Assembly: GCA_964016885.1 (NCBI GenBank)
Contig: OZ024743.1
Span: 345,134,063 to 345,198,062, forward strand
From: Eledone cirrhosa
Taxonomy: Eukaryota; Mollusca; Cephalopoda; Octopoda; Eledonidae
Length of the DNA: 64,000 nucleotides
Reading direction: 5' to 3'
Made by a program: the position numbers and the translations under genes. The first letter of the stretch is position 1. Each line of letters opens with the position of its first letter. The notes beneath the pieces were generated by a model that worked only from the letters and a program-made list of their open reading frames with translations, did not search any database and was not told where the DNA came from. Shown here piece after piece: positions 1 to 12,987 of the stretch.

Positions 1-3000
1 ATGTATGTATGTCAGTATGTGTGTGTTGGATATGTATGTCTATGTATGTATGTCAGTATGTGTGTGTTGTATATGTATGTCTATGTATGTATGTCTGTAT
101 GTGGGTGTTGTATATGTATGTCTATGTATGTATGTCAGTATGTGGGTGTTGTATATGTATGTCTCTGTATGTATATCTGTATGTGGGTGTTGTATATGTA
201 TGTCTATGTATGTATGTCAGTATGTGGGTGTTGTATATGTATGTCTATGTATGTATGTCAGTATGTGGGTGTTGTATTTGTATGTCTCTCTATGTATATC
301 AGTATGTGGGTGTTGTATATGTATGTCTCTGTATGTATATCTGTATGTGGGTGTTGTATATGTATGTCTATGTATGTATGTCTGTATGTGGGTGTTGTAT
401 ATGTATGTCTCTGTATATATGTCAGTATGTGAGTGTTGTATATGTATGTCTCTGTATGTATGTCAGTATGTGGGTGTTGTATATGTATGTCTATGTATGT
501 ATGTCTGTATGTGGGTGTTGTATATGTATGTCTATGTATGTATGTCTGTATGTGGGTGTTGTATATGTATGTCTATGTATGTATGGCTGTATGTGGGTGT
601 TGTATATGTATGTCTATATATGTATGTCTGTATGTGGGTGTTGTATATGTACGTCTATGTATGTATGTCTGTATGTGGGTGTTGTATATGTATGTTTCTG
701 TATGTATGTCTGTATGTGGGTGTTGTATATGTATTTCTCTGTATGTATGTCAGTATGTGTGTGTTGTATATGTATGTCTCTGTATGTATGTCAGTATGTG
801 TATGTATGTCTGTATGTGTTTGTTGTATATATATGTCTCTGTATGTATGTCTGTATGTGGGTGTTGTATATGTAATTCTCTGTATGTATGTCAGTATGTG
901 GGTGTTGTATATGTATGTCTCTGTATGTATGTCAGTATGTGTGTGTTGTATATGTATGTCTCTGTATGTATGTCTGTATGTGGGTGTTGTATATGTATGT
1001 CTATGTATGTATGTCAGTATGTGGGTGTTGTATATGTATGTCTCTGTATGTATGTCAGTATGTGTGTGTTGTATATGTATGTCTCTGTATGTATGTCTGT
1101 ATGTCTCTATGTGGGTGTTGTATATGTATGTCTCTGTATGTATGTCTGTATGTGGGTGTTGTATATGTATGTCTCTGTATGTATGTCAGTATGTGTGTGT
1201 TGTATATGTATGTCTCTGTATGTATGTCTGTATGTGGGTGTTGTATATGTATGTCTATGTATGTATGTCAGTATGTGGGTGTTGTATATGTATGTCTATG
1301 TATGTATGTCAGTATGTGTGTGTTGTATATGTATGTCTCTCTATGTATGTCTGTATGTGGGTGTTTTATATGTATGTCTATGTATGTATGTCTGTATGTG
1401 GGTGTCGTATATGTATGTCTATGTATGTATGTCTGTATGTGGGTGTTTTATATGTATGTCTATGTATATATGTCTGTATGTGGGTGTTGTATATGTATGT
1501 CTATGTATATATGTCTGTATGTGGGTGTTGTATATGTATGTCTATGTATGTATGTCAGTATGTGGGTGTTGTATATGTATGTCTATGTATGTATGTCAGT
1601 ATGTGGGTGTTGTATTTGTATGTCTCTGTATGTATATCTGTATGTGGGTGTAGTATATGTATGTCTATGTATGTATGTCAGTATGTGGGTGTTGTATATG
1701 TATGTCTATGTATTTATGTCTGTATGTGAGTGTTGTATATGTATGTCTATGTATGTATGTCTGTATGTGTGTGTTGTATATGTATGTCTCAGTATGTATG
1801 TCAGTATGTGCGTATAGTATATGTATGTCTATGTATTTATGTCTGTATGTGTGTGTTGTATATGTATGTCTCTGTATGTATGTCAGTATGTGCGTGTTGT
1901 ATATGTATGTCTATGTATGTATGTCTGTATGTGGGTGTTGTATATGTATGTCTCTGTATGTATGTCAGTATGTGGGTGTTGTATATGTATGTCTATGAAT
2001 GTATGTCTGTATGTGTGTGTTGTATATGTATGTCTATGTATGTATGTCTGTATGTGAGTGTTGTATATGTATGTCTATGTATGTATGTCTGTATGTGTGT
2101 GTTGTATATGTATGTCTATGTATGTATGACAGTATGTGGCTGTAGTATATGTATGTCTATGTATTTATGTCTGTGTGTGTGTTGTATATGTATGTCTCTG
2201 TATGTATGTCAGTATGTGGGTGTTGTATATGTATGTCTCTGTATGTATGTCTGTATGTGTGTGTTGAATATGTATGTCTCTGTATGTATGTCAGTATGTG
2301 GGTGTTGTATATGTATGTCTATGTATATATATCAGTATGTGGGTGTTGTATATGTATGTCTATGTATGCATGTCTGTATGTGGGTGTTGTATATGTATGT
2401 CTATGTATGTATGTCTGTATGTGGGTGTTGTATATGTATGTCTATGTATGTATGTCTGTATGTGGGTGTTGTATATGTATGTCTATGTATGTATGTCAGT
2501 ATGTGGGTGTTGTATATGTATGTCTATGTATGTATGTCTGTATGTGGGTGTTGTATATGTATGTCTATATATGTATGTCTGTATGTGGGTGTTGTATATG
2601 TACGTCTATGTATGTATGTCTGTATGTGGGTGTTGTATATGTATGTCTCTGTATGTATGTCTGTATGTGGGTGTTGTATATGTATTTCTCTGTATGTATG
2701 TCAGTATGTGTGTGTTGTATATGTATGTCTATGTATGTATGTCAGTATGTGTATGTATGTCTGTATGTGTGTGTTGTATATATATGTCTCTGTATGTATG
2801 TCTGTATGTGGGTGATGTATATGTATGTCTATGTATGTATGTCTGTATGTGGGTGTTGTATATGTATGTCTATGTATGTATGTCTGTATGTGGGTGTTGT
2901 ATGTGTATGTCTATGTATGTATGTCTGTATGTGGGTGTTGTATATGTATGTCTATGTATGTATGTCTGTATGTGGGTGTTGTATATGTATGTCTATGTCT

Positions 3001-4801
3001 GTATGTGGGTGTTGTATATGTATGTCTGTATGTGGGTGTTGTATATGTATGTCTCTGTATGTATGTCTGTATGTGGGTGTTGTATATGTATGTCTATGTA
3101 TGTATGTCTGTATGTGGGTGTTGTATATGTATGTCTATGTATGTATGTCTGTATGTGGGTGTTGTATATGTATGTCTATGTATGTATGTCTGTATGTGGG
3201 TGTTGTATATGTATGTCTATGTATGTATGTCTGTATGTGGGTGTTGTATATGTATGTCTATATATGTATGTCTGTATGTGGGTGCTGTATATGTACGTCT
3301 ATGTATGTATGTCTGTATGTGGGTGTTGTATATGTATGTCTCTGTATGTATGTCTGTATGTGGGTGTTGTATATGTATTTCTCTGTATGTATGTGGGTGT
3401 TGTATATGTATGTCTGTATGTGGGTGTTGTATATATATGTCTCTGTATGTATGTCTGTATGTGGGTGTTGTATATGTATGTCTATGTATGTATGTCTGTA
3501 TGTGGGTGTTGTATATGTATGTCTATGTATGTATGTCTGTATGTGGGTGTTGTATATGTATGTCTATGTATGTATGTCTGTATGTGGGTGTTGTATATGT
3601 ATGTCTATGTATGTATGTCTGTATGTGGGTGTTGTATATGTATGTCTATGTCTGTATGTGGGTGTTGTATATGTATGTCTGTATGTGGGTGTTGTATATG
3701 TATGTCTCTGTATGTATGTCTGTATGTGGGTGTTGTATATGTATGTCTATGTATGTATGTCTGTATGTGGGTGTTGTATATGTATGTCTATGTATGTATG
3801 TCTGTATGTGGGTGTTGTATATGTATGTCTATGTATGTATGTCTGTATGTGGGTGTTGTATATGTATGTCTATGTATGTATGTCTGTATGTGGGTGTTGT
3901 ATATGTATGTCTATATATGTATGTCTGTATGTGGGTGTTGTATATGTACGTCTATGTATGTATGTCTGTATGTGGGTGTTGTATATGTATGTCTCTGTAT
4001 GTATGTCTGTATGTGGGTGTTGTATATGTATTTCTCTGTATGTATGTCAGTATGTGTGTGTTGTATATGTATGTCTATGTATGTATGTCAGTATGTGTAT
4101 GTATGTCTGTATGTGTTTGTTGTATATATATGTCTCTGTATGTATGTCTGTATGTGGGTGTTGTATATGTATGTCTATGTATGTATGTCTGTATGTGGGT
4201 GTTGTATATGTATGTCTATGTATGTATGTCTGTATGTGGGTGTTGTATATGTATGTCTATGTATGTATGTCTGTATGTGGGTGTTGTATATGTATGTCTA
4301 TGTATGTATGTCTGTATGTGGGTGTTGTATATGTATGTCTATGTCTGTATGTGGGTGTTGTATATGTATGTCTGTATGTGGGTGTTGTATATCTATGTCT
4401 CTGTATGTATGTCTGTATGTGGGTGTTGTATATGTATGTCTATGTATGTATGTCTGTATGTGGGTGTTGTATATGTATGTCTATGTATGTATGTCTGTAT
4501 GTGGGTGTTGTATATGTATGTCTATGTATGTATGTCTGTATGTGGGTGTTGTATATGTATGTCTGTATGTGGGTGTTGTATATGTATGTCTATGTATGTA
4601 TGTCTGTATGTGGGTGTTGTATATGTATGTCTATGTATGTATGTCTGTATGTGGGTGTTGTATATGTATGTCTATGTATGTATGTCAGTATGTGGGTGTT
4701 TTATATGTATGTCTATGTATGTATGTCAGTATGTGGGTGTTGTATATGTATGTCTCTGTATGTATGTCAGTATGTGGGTGTTGTATATGTATGTCTCTGT
4801 A

Positions 4802-7800
4802 AGTATGTCTGTATGTGGGTGTTGTATATGTATGTCTATGTATGTATGTCAGTATGTGGGTGTTGTATATGTATGTCTCTGTATGTATGTCTGTATGTGG
4901 GTGTTGTATATGTATGTCTATGTATGTATGTCAGTATGTGGGTGTTGTATATGTATGTCTATGTATGTATGTCAGTATGTGGGTGTAGTATATGTATGTC
5001 TCTGTATGTATGTCAGTATGTGGGTGTTGTATTTGTATGTCAATGTATGTATGTCTGTATGTGGGTGTTGTATATGTATGTCTATGTATGTATGTCTGTA
5101 TGTGGGTGTTGTATATGTATGTCTCTGTATGTATGACAGTATGTGGATGTTGTATATGTATGTCTATGTATGTATGTCTGTATGTGTGTGTTGTATATGT
5201 ATGTCTCTGTATGTATGTCTGTATGTGGGTGTTGTATATGTATGTCTATGTATTTATGTCTGTATGTGTGTGTTGTATAAGTATGTCTCTGTATGTATGT
5301 CAGTATGTGGGTATTGTTTATGTATGTCTATGTATGTATGTCTCTATGTGGGTGTTGTATATGTATGTCTATGTATTTATGTCTGTATGTGGGTGTTGTA
5401 TATGTATGTCTATGTATTTATGTCTGTATGTGGGTGTTGTATATGTATGTCTCAGTATGTATGTCTGTATGTGGGTGTAGTATATGTATGTCTATGTATT
5501 TATGTCTGTATGTGGGTGTTGTATATGTATGTCTCTGTATGTATGTCTGTATGTGGGTGTTGTATTTGTATGTCTCTCTATGTATGTCAGTATGTGGGTG
5601 TTGTATATGTATGTCTATGTATGCATGTCAGTATGTGGGTGTTGTATTTGTATGTCTCTCTATGTATGTCAGTATGTGGGTGTTGTATATGTATGTCTAT
5701 TTATGCATGTCAGTATGTGGGTGTTGTATTTGTATGTCTCTCTATGTATGTCAGTATGTGGGTGTTGTATATGTATGTCTCTGTATGTATGTCAGTATGT
5801 GGGTGTTGTATAATGTATGTCTATGTATGTATGTCTGTATGTGGGTGTTGTATATGTATGTCTATATATGTATGTCTGTATGTGGGTGTTGTATATGTAC
5901 GTCTATGTATGTATGTCTGTATGTGGGTGTTGTATATGTATGTCTCTGTATGTATGTCTGTATGTGGGTGTTGTATATGTATTTCTCTGTATGTATGTCA
6001 GTATGTGTGTGTTGTATATGTATGTCTATGTATGTATGTCAGTATGTGTATGTATGTCTGTATGTGTGTGTTGTATATATATGTCTCTGTATGTATGTCT
6101 GTATGTGGGTGTTGTATATGTATGTCTATGTATGTATGTCTGTATGTGGGTGTTGTATATGTATGTCTATGTATGTATGTCTGTATGTGGGTGTTGTATA
6201 TGTATGTCTATGTATGTATGTCTGTATGTGGGTGTTGTATATGTATGTCTATGTCTGTATGCGGGTGTTGTATATGTATGTCTGTATGTGGGTGTTGTAT
6301 ATGTATGTCTCTGTATGTATGTCTGTATGTGGGTGTTGTATATGTATGTCTATGTATGTATGTCTGTATGTGGGTGTTGTATATGTATGTCTATGTATGT
6401 ATGTCTGTATGTGGGTGTTGTATATGTATGTCTATGTATGTATGTCTGTATGTGGGTGTTGTATATGTATGTCTGTATGTGGGTGTTGTATATGTATGTC
6501 TATGTATGTATGTCTGTATGTGGGTGTTGTATATGTATGTCTCTGTATGTATGTCTGTATGTGGGTGTTGTATATGTATGTCTATGTATGTATGTCAGTA
6601 TGTGGGTGTTGTATATGTATGTCTATGTATGTATGTCAGTATGTGGGTGTAGTATATGTATGTCTCTCTATGTATGTCAGTATGTGGGTGTTGTATTTGT
6701 ATGTCAATGTATGTATGTCTGTATGTGGGTGTTGTATATGTATGTCTCTGTATGTATGTCTCGGTATGTATGTCTGTATGTGGGTGTTGTATTTGTATGT
6801 CAATGTATGTATGTCTGTATGTGGGTGTTGTGTATGTATGTCTATGTATGTATGTCTGTATGTGGGTGTTGTATATGTATGTCTCTGTATGTATGTCAGT
6901 ATGTGGGTGTTGTGTATGTACGTCTATGTATGTATGTCTGTATGTGTGTTTTGTATATGTATGTCTCTGTATGTATGTTTGTATGTGGGTGTTGTATATG
7001 TATGTCTTTTTATTTATGTCTGTATGTGTGTGTTGTATAAGTATGTCTCTGTATGTATGTCAGCATGTGGGTGTTGTATATGTATGTTTATGTATGTATG
7101 TCTGTATGTGGGTGTTGTATATGTATGTCTATGTATGTATGTCTGTATGTGGGTGTTGTATATGTATGTCTATGTATGTATGTCTGTATGTGGGTGTTGT
7201 ATATGTATGTCTATGTATGTATGTATGTATGTGGGTGTTGTATATGTATGTCTACGTATGTATGTCTGTATGTGGGTGTTTTATATGTATGTCTATGTAT
7301 GTATGTCTGTATGTGGGTGTTGTATATGTATGTCTATGTATGTATGTCTGTATGTGGGTGTTGTATATGTATGTCTTTGTATGTATGTCAGTATGTGGGT
7401 GTTGTATATGTATGGCTATGTATGTATGTCAGTATGTGTGTGTTGTATACGTATGTCTATGTATGTATGTCTGTATGTGGGTGTTGTATATGTATGTCTC
7501 TGTATGTATGTCAGTATGTGGGTGTTGTATATGTATGTCTATGTATATATGTCAGTATGTGGGTGTTGTATATGTATGTCTATGTATGCATGTCTGTATG
7601 TGGGTGTTGTATATGTATGTCTATGTATGTATGCCTGTATGTGGGTGTTGTATATGTATGTCTATGTATGTATGTCTGTATGTGGGTGTTGTATATGTAT
7701 GTCTATGTATGTATGTCAGTATGTGGGTGTTGTATATGTATGTCTATGTATGTATGTCTGTATGTGGGTGTTGTATATGTATGTCTGTATGTGGGTGTTG

Positions 7801-8023
7801 TATATGTATGTCTATGTATGTATGTCTGTATGTGGGTGTTGTATATGTATGTCTATGTATGTATGTCTGTATGTGGGTGTTGTATATGTATGTCTATGTA
7901 TGTATGTCAGTATGTGGGTGTTTTATATGTATGTCTATGTATGTATGTCAGTATGTGGGTGTTGTATATGTATGTCTCTGTATGTATGTCAGTATGTGGG
8001 TGTTGTATATGTATGTCTCTGTA
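4802..8023 (+). repeat. 3,222-bp B block (reference copy of a higher-order unit)
   Basis: A specific order of about 78 variant monomers is seen here. It recurs in full at 9,766 to 12,987, as its first ~2.96 kb at 12,988 to 15,949, as its last ~2.25 kb at ~17,136 to 19,386, and as its first ~2.96 kb at 19,387 to 22,348. Useful landmarks within the block are a TAG at ~4,987, a TAA at ~5,278, TATAATG at ~5,811, TATGCGGG at ~6,260 and a TCTTTTTATT variant at ~7,013. Each landmark reappears at the matching offset in the other copies. Confidence 0.85.
5861..6090 (+). repeat. Recurring ~230-bp cassette of variant monomers (representative copy)
   Basis: A fixed series of rare variants occurs in order: TCTATATATG, TGTACGTCTATG, GTATTTCTCTG, CAGTATGTGTATG (a unit with an internal insertion), and finally TTGTATATATATGTC. 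The same series is found near 613, 2,573, 3,911, 8,875, 10,825, 14,049, 15,971, 17,226, 20,449, 22,371, 25,833, 27,940, 29,630, 32,943, 35,250, 39,025, 41,333, 46,243, 49,191 and 52,341. Truncated versions lie near 3,260, 8,224 and 24,312. It is the best internal landmark of the array. Confidence 0.8.
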
Positions 8024-11000
8024 AGTATGTCTGTATGTGGGTGTTGTATATGTATGTCTATGTATGTATGTCTGTATGTGGGTGTTGTATATGTATGTCT
8101 ATGTATGTATGTCTGTATGTGGGTGTTGTATATGTATGTCTATGTATGTATGTCTGTATGTGGGTGTTGTATATGTATGTCTATGTATGTATGTCTGTAT
8201 GTGGGTGTTGTATATGTATGTCTATATATGTATGTCTGTATGTGGGTGCTGTATATGTACGTCTATGTATGTATGTCTGTATGTGGGTGTTGTATATGTA
8301 TGTCTCTGTATGTATGTCTGTATGTGGGTGTTGTATATGTATTTCTCTGTATGTATGTGGGTGTTGTATATGTATGTCTGTATGTGGGTGTTGTATATAT
8401 ATGTCTCTGTATGTATGTCTGTATGTGGGTGTTGTATATGTATGTCTATGTATGTATGTCTGTATGTGGGTGTTGTATATGTATGTCTATGTATGTATGT
8501 CTGTATGTGGGTGTTGTATATGTATGTCTATGTATGTATGTCTGTATGTGGGTGTTGTATATGTATGTCTATGTATGTATGTCTGTATGTGGGTGTTGTA
8601 TATGTATGTCTATGTCTGTATGTGGGTGTTGTATATGTATGTCTGTATGTGGGTGTTGTATATGTATGTCTCTGTATGTATGTCTGTATGTGGGTGTTGT
8701 ATATGTATGTCTATGTATGTATGTCTGTATGTGGGTGTTGTATATGTATGTCTATGTATGTATGTCTGTATGTGGGTGTTGTATATGTATGTCTATGTAT
8801 GTATGTCTGTATGTGGGTGTTGTATATGTATGTCTATGTATGTATGTCTGTATGTGGGTGTTGTATATGTATGTCTATATATGTATGTCTGTATGTGGGT
8901 GTTGTATATGTACGTCTATGTATGTATGTCTGTATGTGGGTGTTGTATATGTATGTCTCTGTATGTATGTCTGTATGTGGGTGTTGTATATGTATTTCTC
9001 TGTATGTATGTCAGTATGTGTGTGTTGTATATGTATGTCTATGTATGTATGTCAGTATGTGTATGTATGTCTGTATGTGTTTGTTGTATATATATGTCTC
9101 TGTATGTATGTCTGTATGTGGGTGTTGTATATGTATGTCTATGTATGTATGTCTGTATGTGGGTGTTGTATATGTATGTCTATGTATGTATGTCTGTATG
9201 TGGGTGTTGTATATGTATGTCTATGTATGTATGTCTGTATGTGGGTGTTGTATATGTATGTCTATGTATGTATGTCTGTATGTGGGTGTTGTATATGTAT
9301 GTCTATGTCTGTATGTGGGTGTTGTATATGTATGTCTGTATGTGGGTGTTGTATATCTATGTCTCTGTATGTATGTCTGTATGTGGGTGTTGTATATGTA
9401 TGTCTATGTATGTATGTCTGTATGTGGGTGTTGTATATGTATGTCTATGTATGTATGTCTGTATGTGGGTGTTGTATATGTATGTCTATGTATGTATGTC
9501 TGTATGTGGGTGTTGTATATGTATGTCTGTATGTGGGTGTTGTATATGTATGTCTATGTATGTATGTCTGTATGTGGGTGTTGTATATGTATGTCTATGT
9601 ATGTATGTCTGTATGTGGGTGTTGTATATGTATGTCTATGTATGTATGTCAGTATGTGGGTGTTTTATATGTATGTCTATGTATGTATGTCAGTATGTGG
9701 GTGTTGTATATGTATGTCTCTGTATGTATGTCAGTATGTGGGTGTTGTATATGTATGTCTCTGTAAGTATGTCTGTATGTGGGTGTTGTATATGTATGTC
9801 TATGTATGTATGTCAGTATGTGGGTGTTGTATATGTATGTCTCTGTATGTATGTCTGTATGTGGGTGTTGTATATGTATGTCTATGTATGTATGTCAGTA
9901 TGTGGGTGTTGTATATGTATGTCTATGTATGTATGTCAGTATGTGGGTGTAGTATATGTATGTCTCTGTATGTATGTCAGTATGTGGGTGTTGTATTTGT
10001 ATGTCAATGTATGTATGTCTGTATGTGGGTGTTGTATATGTATGTCTATGTATGTATGTCTGTATGTGGGTGTTGTATATGTATGTCTCTGTATGTATGA
10101 CAGTATGTGGATGTTGTATATGTATGTCTATGTATGTATGTCTGTATGTGTGTGTTGTATATGTATGTCTCTGTATGTATGTCTGTATGTGGGTGTTGTA
10201 TATGTATGTCTATGTATTTATGTCTGTATGTGTGTGTTGTATAAGTATGTCTCTGTATGTATGTCAGTATGTGGGTATTGTTTATGTATGTCTATGTATG
10301 TATGTCTCTATGTGGGTGTTGTATATGTATGTCTATGTATTTATGTCTGTATGTGGGTGTTGTATATGTATGTCTATGTATTTATGTCTGTATGTGGGTG
10401 TTGTATATGTATGTCTCAGTATGTATGTCTGTATGTGGGTGTAGTATATGTATGTCTATGTATTTATGTCTGTATGTGGGTGTTGTATATGTATGTCTCT
10501 GTATGTATGTCTGTATGTGGGTGTTGTATTTGTATGTCTCTCTATGTATGTCAGTATGTGGGTGTTGTATATGTATGTCTATGTATGCATGTCAGTATGT
10601 GGGTGTTGTATTTGTATGTCTCTCTATGTATGTCAGTATGTGGGTGTTGTATATGTATGTCTATTTATGCATGTCAGTATGTGGGTGTTGTATTTGTATG
10701 TCTCTCTATGTATGTCAGTATGTGGGTGTTGTATATGTATGTCTCTGTATGTATGTCAGTATGTGGGTGTTGTATAATGTATGTCTATGTATGTATGTCT
10801 GTATGTGGGTGTTGTATATGTATGTCTATATATGTATGTCTGTATGTGGGTGTTGTATATGTACGTCTATGTATGTATGTCTGTATGTGGGTGTTGTATA
10901 TGTATGTCTCTGTATGTATGTCTGTATGTGGGTGTTGTATATGTATTTCTCTGTATGTATGTCAGTATGTGTGTGTTGTATATGTATGTCTATGTATGTA

Positions 11001-12987
11001 TGTCAGTATGTGTATGTATGTCTGTATGTGTGTGTTGTATATATATGTCTCTGTATGTATGTCTGTATGTGGGTGTTGTATATGTATGTCTATGTATGTA
11101 TGTCTGTATGTGGGTGTTGTATATGTATGTCTATGTATGTATGTCTGTATGTGGGTGTTGTATATGTATGTCTATGTATGTATGTCTGTATGTGGGTGTT
11201 GTATATGTATGTCTATGTCTGTATGCGGGTGTTGTATATGTATGTCTGTATGTGGGTGTTGTATATGTATGTCTCTGTATGTATGTCTGTATGTGGGTGT
11301 TGTATATGTATGTCTATGTATGTATGTCTGTATGTGGGTGTTGTATATGTATGTCTATGTATGTATGTCTGTATGTGGGTGTTGTATATGTATGTCTATG
11401 TATGTATGTCTGTATGTGGGTGTTGTATATGTATGTCTGTATGTGGGTGTTGTATATGTATGTCTATGTATGTATGTCTGTATGTGGGTGTTGTATATGT
11501 ATGTCTCTGTATGTATGTCTGTATGTGGGTGTTGTATATGTATGTCTATGTATGTATGTCAGTATGTGGGTGTTGTATATGTATGTCTATGTATGTATGT
11601 CAGTATGTGGGTGTAGTATATGTATGTCTCTCTATGTATGTCAGTATGTGGGTGTTGTATTTGTATGTCAATGTATGTATGTCTGTATGTGGGTGTTGTA
11701 TATGTATGTCTCTGTATGTATGTCTCGGTATGTATGTCTGTATGTGGGTGTTGTATTTGTATGTCAATGTATGTATGTCTGTATGTGGGTGTTGTGTATG
11801 TATGTCTATGTATGTATGTCTGTATGTGGGTGTTGTATATGTATGTCTCTGTATGTATGTCAGTATGTGGGTGTTGTGTATGTACGTCTATGTATGTATG
11901 TCTGTATGTGTGTTTTGTATATGTATGTCTCTGTATGTATGTTTGTATGTGGGTGTTGTATATGTATGTCTTTTTATTTATGTCTGTATGTGTGTGTTGT
12001 ATAAGTATGTCTCTGTATGTATGTCAGCATGTGGGTGTTGTATATGTATGTTTATGTATGTATGTCTGTATGTGGGTGTTGTATATGTATGTCTATGTAT
12101 GTATGTCTGTATGTGGGTGTTGTATATGTATGTCTATGTATGTATGTCTGTATGTGGGTGTTGTATATGTATGTCTATGTATGTATGTATGTATGTGGGT
12201 GTTGTATATGTATGTCTACGTATGTATGTCTGTATGTGGGTGTTTTATATGTATGTCTATGTATGTATGTCTGTATGTGGGTGTTGTATATGTATGTCTA
12301 TGTATGTATGTCTGTATGTGGGTGTTGTATATGTATGTCTTTGTATGTATGTCAGTATGTGGGTGTTGTATATGTATGGCTATGTATGTATGTCAGTATG
12401 TGTGTGTTGTATACGTATGTCTATGTATGTATGTCTGTATGTGGGTGTTGTATATGTATGTCTCTGTATGTATGTCAGTATGTGGGTGTTGTATATGTAT
12501 GTCTATGTATATATGTCAGTATGTGGGTGTTGTATATGTATGTCTATGTATGCATGTCTGTATGTGGGTGTTGTATATGTATGTCTATGTATGTATGCCT
12601 GTATGTGGGTGTTGTATATGTATGTCTATGTATGTATGTCTGTATGTGGGTGTTGTATATGTATGTCTATGTATGTATGTCAGTATGTGGGTGTTGTATA
12701 TGTATGTCTATGTATGTATGTCTGTATGTGGGTGTTGTATATGTATGTCTGTATGTGGGTGTTGTATATGTATGTCTATGTATGTATGTCTGTATGTGGG
12801 TGTTGTATATGTATGTCTATGTATGTATGTCTGTATGTGGGTGTTGTATATGTATGTCTATGTATGTATGTCAGTATGTGGGTGTTTTATATGTATGTCT
12901 ATGTATGTATGTCAGTATGTGGGTGTTGTATATGTATGTCTCTGTATGTATGTCAGTATGTGGGTGTTGTATATGTATGTCTCTGTA
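8024..12987 (+). repeat. 4,964-bp tandem duplication inside the array, copy 2
   Basis: This is the direct continuation of copy 1, with the same order of variant monomers and stop-creating mutations. It shares a private CTCGG variant with copy 1 (6,764 and 11,728), where the later B-block copies have CTCTG. That makes these two B blocks each other's closest relatives and suggests this is one of the younger duplications in the window. Confidence 0.85.

Larger units (their letters stand above)
3060..8023 (+). repeat. 4,964-bp tandem duplication inside the array, copy 1
   Basis: This copy consists of a ~1.74-kb block (3,060 to 4,801) followed by the 3,222-bp B block. Rare variant monomers recur exactly 4,964 bp later. 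Examples are a shortened GTATGTATGTGGG junction at ~3,385 and ~8,349, a GTAAGT variant at ~4,800 and ~9,764, and a TATAATGTATG insertion at ~5,811 and ~10,775. The period is 121 monomers plus 3 bp, because some units carry small indels. The edges are uncertain by a monomer or so, since neighbouring units are nearly identical. Confidence 0.85.
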
